Under the pieces are notes generated by a model. The model was not told the DNA's origin, did not search any database, and saw only the letters and a list, made by a program, of their open reading frames with translations. Shown here piece after piece: positions 53,961-61,187 of a stretch of DNA of 64,000 bases (positions within the stretch are counted from its first letter, which is position 1; every line of letters begins with the position of its first letter). The stretch lies in assembly GCF_040901545.1 (NCBI RefSeq), contig NZ_JBBDYL010000005.1, forward strand, positions 124,001 to 188,000. The letters run 5' to 3'. Source of the DNA: Sulfuricaulis sp040901545. GTDB lineage: Bacteria; Pseudomonadota; Gammaproteobacteria; Acidiferrobacterales; Sulfurifustaceae. The translations under genes and the position numbers were made by a program.

Positions 53961-54500
53961 ATGTACGGATTCAATATAATGTTACAGGACAGTTTCGACA
54001 ACACGGTCAAGCGCGTCACCGAGGCGCTCAAGAGTGAAGGCTTTGATGCGCGCCATCCCTGGCGCGCACCCCTTCGGGGCGCGCTGAAGCGCGTCCAATT
54101 CTGCTCCCGGCAGAATTGTGGCGTCTTGACCGATATCGACGTGCAGGCGACGATGAAGGCGAAGCTCAACGTCGACGGACCACCCTACCGCATCCTCGGC
54201 GCGTGCAATCCCCCACTTGCACACAAGGCCCTCACGGCCGATCCGGATATCGGCCTGCTGCTGCCCTGCAATGACGCGGACCTTCCATGGTCCGCGCCCT
54301 TCGGGCGCGCGACGCGCGCCCAATTTCGTTCCCGACGAAATTGTGTGGTGGTGCGCGAGCAGCCGGATAAAAAGATCAACGTGGGATTCATGGATCCGAT
54401 TGCGGTTTTGAAGCTCACCGGTGATCCCATGGTCACGACCCTGGCAAAAGAAGTGCGCGGAAAGCTCGAGCGCGTACGGGACAAGTTAGTCGGGAAATAA
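53961..54500 (+). CDS. DUF302 family protein with two in-frame palindromic insertions
   Basis: This 179-aa protein is a DUF302 family member; NNTVKRVTEAL-type start, GVLTDIDVQATMKAKLNVDG, PYRILGACNPPLAHKAL and IGLLLPCN are the conserved parts. Two insertions interrupt it: 25 residues after EGF (54045-54119) and 24 residues after PCN (54273-54344). Without them the length is about 130, normal for the family. Function of DUF302 is unknown. AAGGAG precedes the ATG. Whether the inserted loops allow folding is not clear. Confidence 0.85.
   Translation: MYGFNIMLQDSFDNTVKRVTEALKSEGFDARHPWRAPLRGALKRVQFCSRQNCGVLTDIDVQATMKAKLNVDGPPYRILGACNPPLAHKALTADPDIGLLLPCNDADLPWSAPFGRATRAQFRSRRNCVVVREQPDKKINVGFMDPIAVLKLTGDPMVTTLAKEVRGKLERVRDKLVGK
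54045..54119 (+). repeat. Palindromic in-frame element, copy 1
   Basis: GCGCGCC-ATCCCT-GGCGCGC (54048-54067), then an ACCCCTTCGGGG hairpin, then AATTCTGC-TCCCG-GCAGAATT (54097-54117). It begins GATGCG and ends AATTGT. It is translated as DARHPWRAPLRGALKRVQFC, then SRQNC. Confidence 0.85.
54273..54344 (+). repeat. Palindromic in-frame element, copy 2
   Basis: CGCGGACC-TTCCAT-GGTCCGCG (54275-54296), then CCCTTCGGG, then AATTTCGT-TCCCG-ACGAAATT (54322-54342). The architecture is the same as copy 1, but the stems have changed on both sides, keeping pairing. It is read in the same frame as copy 1, giving DADLPWSAPFGRATRAQFRS, then RRNC. Confidence 0.85.
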
Positions 54501-54920
54501 TTTTATCGCCGCAGACTGACGTTGAGACGGTTCGGTGGTAAAGGGGCGAGCCCGCGTTGGTTATCCTCGCCGCGGGCATTGCGACTTTGCTGCAATGGCT
54601 GATGGCATCAATCCTCATGATTTTGTATTTCTGGACAGTGTAGTGAATCGATATATACCCGAGGTTCCTCTCATTTTTTCTCGTGTATTGCCTGGCAAGA
54701 GCTGTTATTTTCTGGCCAAGGACTGGAAACGAACGGAATAAGGGACTTTTGGCGTCTTTTTGCCAAATATCGCCCATAAGCAGAACTGTTAATTTTGACG
54801 CATGTCAAAGTAATGAACCGGGAAGGTTTGTAACCTACGGTGTCAGATACTGGCGTTAACTTATCTCGTTATGATTTCCATACCTGCGAGGGTCAAAACG
54901 ATCCTGATTGAGCATCGGCG
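54501..54920 (+). other. AT-richer intergenic region with FNR/CRP-like dyad
   Basis: No gene is visible in these 420 bp. TTTGGC/GCCAAA (54748-54767) forms a small stem. TTGACGCATGTCAA (54795-54808) is a dyad with the FNR/CRP-family layout (TTGAC-N4-GTCAA), about 110 bp before the next ORF. Confidence 0.4.
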
Positions 54921-55370
54921 ATGAAAATCGGCGGACAGCTACAAGCCGTTCATGGCAACGGGCGCGGAACGCGGGTTACAGCGTCGATGATGGTTATGTT
55001 GCTGTCCATATTATTAATAGCCATAGGTTTCCAGCCCTGCTGCGAATTATCTCCATCTATAGGAAAATTAGCGAAGCACAGTCGAGCATCAGCTGTTACC
55101 CCTGCTGGAATTAGCCATAACCATGTTTTCTCTAACTGTGTTTCTGACAAGTCGCAAGATTACTGCGGTCATGGCGCAAACACTGGTCCAGCTTTAGCCA
55201 AAGCCGCGCCGGCGATTGTTGAATATACTTCTTCATCTGATGGCGGTGCCTACGCCGTTATCTCGTCGTTAACTTTTGCTTCTGCTACGCGTAATGTTTT
55301 GACGTCGGTTTATTCTATTTCTGCCCCGCCTTTCCGGCTTTATCTGCGTTACCTGCATCTTCTGATCTGA
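54921..55370 (+). CDS. Putative exported small protein near the MerR gene
   Basis: This 149-aa ORF has a hydrophobic segment (MMVMLLSILLIAIGF) and then Cys/His residues (CCELSPS, NHVFSNC, DYCGHG), ending in APPFRLYLRYLHLLI. The layout resembles small secreted proteins of heavy-metal operons such as CzcI or CopL. The start is uncertain (54921 or about 54987), codon use is less GC-rich than the neighbours, and no strong ribosome site is seen. Confidence 0.45.
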   Translation: MKIGGQLQAVHGNGRGTRVTASMMVMLLSILLIAIGFQPCCELSPSIGKLAKHSRASAVTPAGISHNHVFSNCVSDKSQDYCGHGANTGPALAKAAPAIVEYTSSSDGGAYAVISSLTFASATRNVLTSVYSISAPPFRLYLRYLHLLI

Positions 55371-55379
55371 TATTCACCG

Positions 55380-55404
55380 CTCCACCGGATAATTCCGGGC
55401 GGAG
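55380..55404 (+). terminator. Stem-loop before the MerR gene
   Basis: CTCC-A-CCGGA-TAAT-TCCGG-GC-GGAG folds into a two-part stem between the exported-protein ORF and the MerR gene. It lacks a T run, so it could be a terminator or an operator. Confidence 0.35.
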
Positions 55405-55501
55405 AGCGACCGGTTACGCCACAAGACCAGGACGGATGTAAGCGTTGTTCAAGAAATTTATTGTGTCTGGACAACATGAAGTTTTACACGAGGAATCAAT
55501 C

Positions 55502-55924
55502 ATGATGACGGTAAGCGAATTTTCGATGCAAGGCGGCGTTCCTTCCCATGTGATCCGTTTTTACAGCCGTATCGGCTTGCTAAATCCGGCGCGCGATCCG
55601 GATAACGGGTACAAGTTGTTCTCGCGCTCGGATATCAGCCGGTTACACTTCATACGCCAGGCCCAAAGCCTGGGTTATACCTTGGACGAAATCGGCGAAA
55701 TCCTCGCGACTTGCAGCCACGGTCAGTCGCCGTGCGCCCGAGTCAGGCAAATTCTACGGCAGCGGATAAAAGAAAATCGCGGCAAGCTGGATGAGCTTAT
55801 GACGTTGCAGAAACGGATGGAACATGCCTTGGCCAGTTGGGAGCGGATGCCAGACCATAAACCGCAGGGTGAGTCGCGGTGCCACTTGATTGAATCAACA
55901 GAAGTTACGCCAATGAACGCTTGA
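55502..55924 (+). CDS. MerR-family metal-responsive regulator
   Basis: This 140-aa MerR regulator has an N-terminal winged helix (TVSEFSMQGGVPSHVIRFYS, then RIGLLNPARDPDNGYKLFS) and a dimerisation helix. Cysteines in ATCSHGQSPCARVRQIL lie where Zn/Cd/Pb-type MerR proteins bind metal. The neighbours suggest copper, but the Cys layout fits divalent metals as well. I chose the ATG at 55502 with AGGAA about 6 nt upstream; the frame opens at 55445. Confidence 0.86.
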   Translation: MMTVSEFSMQGGVPSHVIRFYSRIGLLNPARDPDNGYKLFSRSDISRLHFIRQAQSLGYTLDEIGEILATCSHGQSPCARVRQILRQRIKENRGKLDELMTLQKRMEHALASWERMPDHKPQGESRCHLIESTEVTPMNA

Positions 55925-55988
55925 CATGTGTGCAGCGCACAGCCCTGATGATTATGCTCAGCGTGTTTACCGACGGACGGGAATGAAT

Positions 55989-56026
55989 GAAAGATCTTTC
56001 CACTGTCGAAGATTGAAGGAAAGATC
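55989..56026. promoter_or_regulatory. Palindromic site upstream of the Spy-like gene
   Basis: GAAAGATCTTTC (55989-56000) is a perfect 12-bp palindrome, and GATCTTTCC pairs again with GGAAAGATC (56018-56026). It lies between the MerR gene and the next gene and could be an operator or a stem-loop terminator. Confidence 0.4.
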
Positions 56027-56114
56027 CGCAGCACCTGGATTGGATAACACCAAGCAAGAGGAAAAATTTGTGTGGCTGGTTTTCATTTAACTATTGTTCA
56101 AAAGGAGATGTGTG

Positions 56115-56759
56115 ATGCATAAATCGATGATTCCGAGATTGGCGAGTCTGGTATTCGCGGCGGCACTGACGGCATCCGCGGCGACCATCTGGGCCGCTGG
56201 TACCGATAATGTGACATGCGGCTATGGCCCGGGCCCCGGTATGATGGGCGGCGGTCACGGCGGCATGGGTCCCGGCATGGGAATGATGGGCGGGATGATG
56301 GGCATGGGCCAGGGCATGATGGGTGGTCACGGCGGCATGGGCATGATGGGCCCCGGTATGATGGGCTTAGGCCCGCTGGGAAGTTTGGATCTTTCCGACG
56401 AGCAGCGTACCAAGATCAACAAAATCAGCGACACTCAACAGCAGCAACACTGGGCCATCATGGGCAAGATGATGGAAGGGCAAAATAAGCTGCGCGACCT
56501 ATACGCCGCCGACAAGCCGGATCCGAAAAAAGTCGGCGCGGTGTACGGCGAGATTGGTAAGCTGCAGCAGCAGATGATCGAGTCGCATGTTCAAGCGACA
56601 AACCAGATGCAGGATATCTTGACCAAAGAGCAACGGGATCAGCTCCGTCAGTGGCATCGTGGTGGAAGGGGCACGGGCGAGGGACCGCGCGGTCCGGCGG
56701 GTGGCCAGCGCGGCACCATGGGCCCCGGGAACATGCCTGGTAACATGATGGGACGCTGA
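56115..56759 (+). CDS. Met/Gly-rich Spy/CpxP-like periplasmic protein
   Basis: This 214-aa protein has a signal peptide (LASLVFAAALTASAATIWAA), a Met-Gly-His tract (about residues 40-85, repeats of GMMG and GGHGGMG), then a helical LTxxQ-type segment (LDLSDEQRTKINKISDTQQQ; ILTKEQRDQLRQW). Spy-family proteins are periplasmic chaperones; the Met tract suggests copper binding. AAGGAG lies 7 nt before the ATG at 56115. The C terminus is again Met/Gly-rich. Confidence 0.88.
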   Translation: MHKSMIPRLASLVFAAALTASAATIWAAGTDNVTCGYGPGPGMMGGGHGGMGPGMGMMGGMMGMGQGMMGGHGGMGMMGPGMMGLGPLGSLDLSDEQRTKINKISDTQQQQHWAIMGKMMEGQNKLRDLYAADKPDPKKVGAVYGEIGKLQQQMIESHVQATNQMQDILTKEQRDQLRQWHRGGRGTGEGPRGPAGGQRGTMGPGNMPGNMMGR

Positions 56760-56812
56760 AGTCCGACCGCTCCCCGGATTTCTGGGGAGCGGATTTCATC
56801 CGGAGGTGAGTC

Positions 56813-57064
56813 ATGGGCAATTGGGGTTGGGATCACATGGGTAACGGCATGGGCTGGGGCATGGGTTTCGGCGGGATTTTCATGATCCTGTTCTGGGTGG
56901 TGATCATCGCGGCTGCTGTCGTGCTCGCGCGGTGGCTGTTCGGTGGTTCCGGACAGGGCGACAAATCCGGCGGGAAATCCGCGCTCGATGTCCTTAAGGA
57001 AAGATATGCAAGCGGTGCCATTGGCCGCGAGGAATTCGAGCAGAAAAAGCGCGATCTCGGGTGA
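56813..57064 (+). CDS. SHOCT-domain small membrane protein
   Basis: This 83-aa protein has a Gly/Met/Trp-rich N terminus, one membrane helix (IFMILFWVVIIAAAVVLARW) and a C-terminal SHOCT motif (ALDVLKERYASGAIGREEFE). Proteins like this are common in copper and heavy-metal clusters; the role is unknown. Confidence 0.88.
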   Translation: MGNWGWDHMGNGMGWGMGFGGIFMILFWVVIIAAAVVLARWLFGGSGQGDKSGGKSALDVLKERYASGAIGREEFEQKKRDLG

Positions 57065-57125
57065 TGGGGAATCACACGCCGGATAAAACCTCGACCGTGT
57101 TCTGTTGGGCGAGAGCGGAGGCAGT

Positions 57126-57500
57126 ATGTGTCACCTGATATTGGCGCTGCCGGTGCTGGGTCTGGCAGCATTCTGGTTGTGGTCCATGCCCGTCGCGATA
57201 GCGGTGTATGCGGGTATTTTCCTTTTATCCCTGTCGCTTTATTACTTCATCTTTCTGGCCATGCGGCGACCGGTGGTGACTGGGACGGAAGCAATCCTTC
57301 AGGGAACCGGCAAAGTCATCGAGGTGCATGGGCACAGGGTACGCGTCCGGGTGCAGAGCGAGATTTGGAACGCCGAGTCACTGGATAAGCTGCGTGCCGG
57401 GGATCGGGTAAGCATTATGGGCGTGAATGGTTTGGTGCTGCGTGTGCGGCGCCTTAGCGGTGGCCGAAATGCGAACATCGCATCAGCCGTTTCCAGGTGA
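57126..57500 (+). CDS. NfeD-like membrane protein
   Basis: This 124-aa protein has two N-terminal membrane helices and then a small OB-fold domain (GTGKVIEVHGHRVRVRVQSE, then LRAGDRVSIMGVNGLVLRV) like the C-terminal part of NfeD. No membrane protease or stomatin partner is adjacent. I chose the ATG at 57126 with GGAGG just upstream. The stop overlaps a GTG of the following frame. Confidence 0.75.
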   Translation: MCHLILALPVLGLAAFWLWSMPVAIAVYAGIFLLSLSLYYFIFLAMRRPVVTGTEAILQGTGKVIEVHGHRVRVRVQSEIWNAESLDKLRAGDRVSIMGVNGLVLRVRRLSGGRNANIASAVSR

Positions 57501-57529
57501 AGTGCTCGATTGAACCCAGGAGGATGGAA

Positions 57530-57985
57530 TTGCAGACTCTCATTAAACCAGGACTGATCGGTACACTTGCATGTGTACTGCTGCTCGCCGTTTATTTTTC
57601 CGTGCTGACCCTGGTCTCTGGCTGGGAGTTCACGCTCACGCAATTCACGATGTACTGGTACTTCATTGTGACGCTTGCGGTTGGTTTCGGCGTGCAGATC
57701 GGTTTGTACACTCATCTCAGGCGCATCACCTCCCATACCGACGCTTCGGGCAAGGTCGTGACCGTCTCCGGGGCCACGTCCACCGGGTCGATGATCGCCT
57801 GCTGCGCCCACTATCTGACCAATGTGCTGCCCGTGCTGGGTGCGACCGGGGTGGTGGCACTGGTGGCGCAATACCAGACCCAGCTTTTCTGGGTGGGTTT
57901 GGCGTTTAACCTGGCCGGAGTGGTCTACGTCGGTAACAAGGCCGTTCAGGCATCGAGGCATATGGCATTGATGGAGGGACACTGA
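57530..57985 (+). CDS. Unknown membrane protein with CCAHY motif
   Basis: This protein of about 151 aa has four predicted membrane helices and the motif GATSTGSMIACCAHYLTNVL, where a Cys pair and His could bind copper. I do not recognise the family. AGGAGG sits 6 nt before the TTG at 57530; an ATG at 57524 has the site overlapping it, and a GTG at 57497 is also in frame, so the start is uncertain. It lies two bases before the next gene and is part of the copper run. Confidence 0.75.
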   Translation: MQTLIKPGLIGTLACVLLLAVYFSVLTLVSGWEFTLTQFTMYWYFIVTLAVGFGVQIGLYTHLRRITSHTDASGKVVTVSGATSTGSMIACCAHYLTNVLPVLGATGVVALVAQYQTQLFWVGLAFNLAGVVYVGNKAVQASRHMALMEGH

Positions 57986-57986
57986 C

Positions 57987-58454
57987 ATGAGAGATATCCA
58001 TTTGCACCGAAGCGGAGTTGTTATCGCGCTGGTAATCGGGCTTGCGGGAGCGGTGTTTTCAGCACTGGATCCACTGTGGCACGGAAGCGCGTTCGCGGCC
58101 ACGCCGGCCGGTACCCGGGCGATCCCGGCAGCGCAGACTAACCGCGAAGGCGCTGTTACCGTCAAAATCACGCCGCGCAACCTCGCACCGGATGCCGCCA
58201 GCTGGGAATTCGAGATTATACTGGATACCCACACTCAGGCGCTGAATCAGGACATGTCCCGCTCCGCTGTCCTGATTGATGCTGCGGGCAAATCACACCC
58301 CGCCGTCGGCTGGGAAGGCGATCCGCCGGGCGCCCATCATCGTCGCGGCGTGCTGCGCTTCCAGCCACTGCCGGGCAAGCAAGCCGCGGTGGAACTCCGT
58401 GTTACGGGCATCGGCGGAGTTGAGGTGCGGAAGTTTCGCTGGCAGCTTGAGTAG
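57987..58454 (+). CDS. Exported protein of unknown function
   Basis: This 155-aa protein has an N-terminal signal or anchor (VVIALVIGLAGAVFSAL) and a beta-rich periplasmic domain (VTVKITPRNLAPDAASWEFE; LDTHTQALNQDMSRSAVLID; GVLRFQPLPGKQ). Similar short domains occur near metal transport genes, without a known function. It begins directly after the CCAHY protein. Confidence 0.75.
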   Translation: MRDIHLHRSGVVIALVIGLAGAVFSALDPLWHGSAFAATPAGTRAIPAAQTNREGAVTVKITPRNLAPDAASWEFEIILDTHTQALNQDMSRSAVLIDAAGKSHPAVGWEGDPPGAHHRRGVLRFQPLPGKQAAVELRVTGIGGVEVRKFRWQLE

Positions 58455-58567
58455 TCCAGTCGTCCCTGTCTGGTGTTGGCAAGGTTACGGCCGAGCGGTT
58501 TGACCTGCGCGTCACACGCGGGTTTAAAATTAAAATCAAGTTGAGAGGATTTCTTTAAATAAACCTT

Positions 58568-60997
58568 ATGGACAAAGAGACGATCACGATCTCCGATCCG
58601 GTATGTGGCATGACGGTCGAACCCGGTCGCGCGGCGGCCAAGGCCGAGCATGAAGGCCGCGTTTACTATTTCTGTTCGACCCACTGTCATGACAAATTCA
58701 TTGACGAGCCTGAGCGTTACCTCGGTGCAGGCGGAGGTGCGGGCAAGACGGCGGCGGTGGCAGGCAAGGGCGTGATCTACACCTGCCCGATGCATCCGGA
58801 GGTCCGGCAGGAAGGGCCGGGCGACTGTCCCGAGTGCGGCATGGCGCTCGAGCCGGCCGGTGCGCCGGCGTTAACGACTAAAACCGAGTATGTCTGTCCG
58901 ATGCATCCGCAGATCGTGCGCGATGAGCCGGGCGAGTGCCCGATCTGCGGCATGGCGCTCGAGCCGCGCACAGTCACGATGGAAGAAGAGGAAAGCCCCG
59001 AACTGCGCGACATGACGCGCCGCTTCTGGGCCAGCGCCGTGCTGGCTGTCCCGGTATTCCTCAGCGCAATGGCGGCGGAGTTCTGGCCGGAGGCGATGGC
59101 GCAGCTCATTCACCCGCGCCTGCGCCAGTGGTTGGAGCTGGTCGTGGCGACACCGGCCGTGGTCTGGGGCGGCTGGATTTTTTACGTGCGTGCCTGGCGC
59201 TCGGTCGTGACCTGGAATCTCAACATGTTTACGCTGATCGGCCTGGGCGTGGCGATCGCCTGGGCCTACAGCGTGGTGGCCACGGTCGCGCCGGGGATCT
59301 TCCCCGCCTCGGTGAAGATGGCGGCGGGGCAGGTGCCGGTGTATTTCGAGGCCGCGGCCGTGATCACCGCGCTGGTGCTGCTCGGCCAAGTGCTGGAGTT
59401 GCGCGCCCGCTCACGCACCAGCGCCGCCATCAAGATGTTGCTCGGGCTCGCGCCCAAGACCGCGCGCGTGGTGCGCGAGGACGGCGCCGAGGAGGACATC
59501 CCGCTCGAGCAGGTCAAGCCCGGCGACCGGTTGCGCGTGCGCCCTGGCGAGAAAATCCCGGTGGACGGCGTCGTGCTCGAAGGCGGCAGCGCGGTGGACG
59601 AGTCGATGGTGACCGGCGAGCCCATGCCGGTGACGAAACAGAGCGGGGACAAGCTCATTGGCGCCACCGTCAACGGCACCGGCGGTCTGCTGATGCGCGC
59701 GGAGAAGGTCGGCACCGACACGCTGCTGGCGCAGATCGTGCGCATGGTGGCGGAGGCGCAGCGGTCGCGTGCGCCGATCCAGAAGCTGGTCGATATCGTC
59801 GCCGGCTACTTCGTCCCGGCGGTGGTGATCATCGCCGTGCTCACGCTGATCGTCTGGGGTTTTTGGGGGCCGGAGCCGCGCCTGGCGCACGCCGTCATCA
59901 ATGCCGTGGCCGTGCTCATCATCGCCTGCCCCTGTGCATTGGGACTGGCGACGCCGATGTCGATCATGGTCGGCACCGGCCGCGGCGCCACCATGGGCGT
60001 GCTGATCAAGAACGCCGAGGCGCTGGAGATCCTGTGCAAGATCGACACGCTGGTCGTCGACAAGACCGGCACGCTCACCGAAGGCAAGCCCAAACTCGTC
60101 GCGGTCGAACCGGCGCCGGGCTTCGAGGCAGAGACCGTGCTGCGCTTGGCAGCGAGCCTGGAGCAGGCGAGCGAACATCCGCTGGCGGCAGCGATCGTGC
60201 GCGGCGCCAAGGATCGCAAGCTGGCGCTCGCGTCGCCGGAAGACTTCGATTCGCGGACCGGCCGCGGTGTGATCGGCAAAGTCGAGGGCAAGGCGGTGGC
60301 CCTCGGCAACCGCAAGCTGCTGGAGGAATTGGGCATCGACGCCGCGGCCATGCTGGCGCGCGCGGACGCCCTGCGCCAGGAAGGACAGACCGTCATGTAC
60401 CTGGCGATCGACGGCAAGCCCGGCGGCCTGATCGGCGTAGCCGATCCGATCAAGGATTCGACGCCGGAGGCGTTGGAGGTATTGCACTGGGAAGGCGTGC
60501 AAGTCGTAATGCTCACCGGCGACAACCGCACCACCGCCCAGGCGGTGGCCGCGAAGCTCGGCATCGACCAGGTGCAGGCCGAGGTGCTGCCGGAGCAGAA
60601 GGCGGAGATCGTCAAGAAACTACAAGCCGAAGGGCGCAAGGTGGCGATGGCGGGTGACGGCATCAACGACGCGCCGGCGCTCGCGCAGGCGCAGGTGGGC
60701 ATCGCCATGGGCACCGGCACCGACGTCGCCATGGAGAGCGCCGGGGTGACGCTGGTCAAGGGCGACCTGCGCGGCATCGCCCGCGCTCGGCGGCTGTCGC
60801 GCGCAACCATGCGCAACATCCGCGAGAACCTGTTCTTCGCCTTTATCTATAACAGCCTGGGCGTGCCGGTCGCGGCCGGCGTCCTCTATCCCTTCTTCGG
60901 CCTGTTACTTTCGCCCATCATCGCTGCGGCGGCCATGAGCTTCAGCTCGGTGTCGGTCGTCACGAACGCATTGCGGTTGCGGCGGATCAGGATGTAG
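58568..60997 (+). CDS. Copper-translocating P1B-type ATPase
   Basis: This 809-aa ATPase exports Cu(I) across the inner membrane. It starts with a YHS domain (SDPVCGMTVEPGRAA; YYFCSTHCHDKF), then two heavy-metal-binding repeats (YTCPMHPEVRQEGPGDCPEC; YVCPMHPQIVRDEPGECPIC), then eight membrane helices, TGEP, the CPC translocation motif (ACPCALGLATP), DKTGTLTEG, HP locus SEHPLAAAIV and GDGINDAPAL. It ends the copper cluster. SilP/CopA-like is the closest description. Confidence 0.94.
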   Translation: MDKETITISDPVCGMTVEPGRAAAKAEHEGRVYYFCSTHCHDKFIDEPERYLGAGGGAGKTAAVAGKGVIYTCPMHPEVRQEGPGDCPECGMALEPAGAPALTTKTEYVCPMHPQIVRDEPGECPICGMALEPRTVTMEEEESPELRDMTRRFWASAVLAVPVFLSAMAAEFWPEAMAQLIHPRLRQWLELVVATPAVVWGGWIFYVRAWRSVVTWNLNMFTLIGLGVAIAWAYSVVATVAPGIFPASVKMAAGQVPVYFEAAAVITALVLLGQVLELRARSRTSAAIKMLLGLAPKTARVVREDGAEEDIPLEQVKPGDRLRVRPGEKIPVDGVVLEGGSAVDESMVTGEPMPVTKQSGDKLIGATVNGTGGLLMRAEKVGTDTLLAQIVRMVAEAQRSRAPIQKLVDIVAGYFVPAVVIIAVLTLIVWGFWGPEPRLAHAVINAVAVLIIACPCALGLATPMSIMVGTGRGATMGVLIKNAEALEILCKIDTLVVDKTGTLTEGKPKLVAVEPAPGFEAETVLRLAASLEQASEHPLAAAIVRGAKDRKLALASPEDFDSRTGRGVIGKVEGKAVALGNRKLLEELGIDAAAMLARADALRQEGQTVMYLAIDGKPGGLIGVADPIKDSTPEALEVLHWEGVQVVMLTGDNRTTAQAVAAKLGIDQVQAEVLPEQKAEIVKKLQAEGRKVAMAGDGINDAPALAQAQVGIAMGTGTDVAMESAGVTLVKGDLRGIARARRLSRATMRNIRENLFFAFIYNSLGVPVAAGVLYPFFGLLLSPIIAAAAMSFSSVSVVTNALRLRRIRM

Positions 60998-61187
60998 GTG
61001 AAGGATGTATGCATGGTCAACGCACAAGTCTTCGTATCGCGCTATGCGTAATCGTCATGGTGGCCGCGCATGAAGGAGATGGATCAGTAATACCGGCAAT
61101 CGTTCGGCGTTGTTGGTCATACTGACGGCTGTTTTTGCCTGAATGAGTCACGCCGGCTTGCGTTGGTGACCGGCTGGAGAGCAACCG

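Noticed and set aside
54045..54344. DUF302 insertions as CRISPR repeats or inteins
   Set aside because: Only two copies, no regular spacing, no cas genes, far too short for an intein and lacking splicing residues.
58936..60657. 573-codon open frame inside the copper ATPase in another phase
   Set aside because: Composition is dominated by Arg/Gly/Ala, typical of frame shadows; the ATPase motifs fix the true frame.
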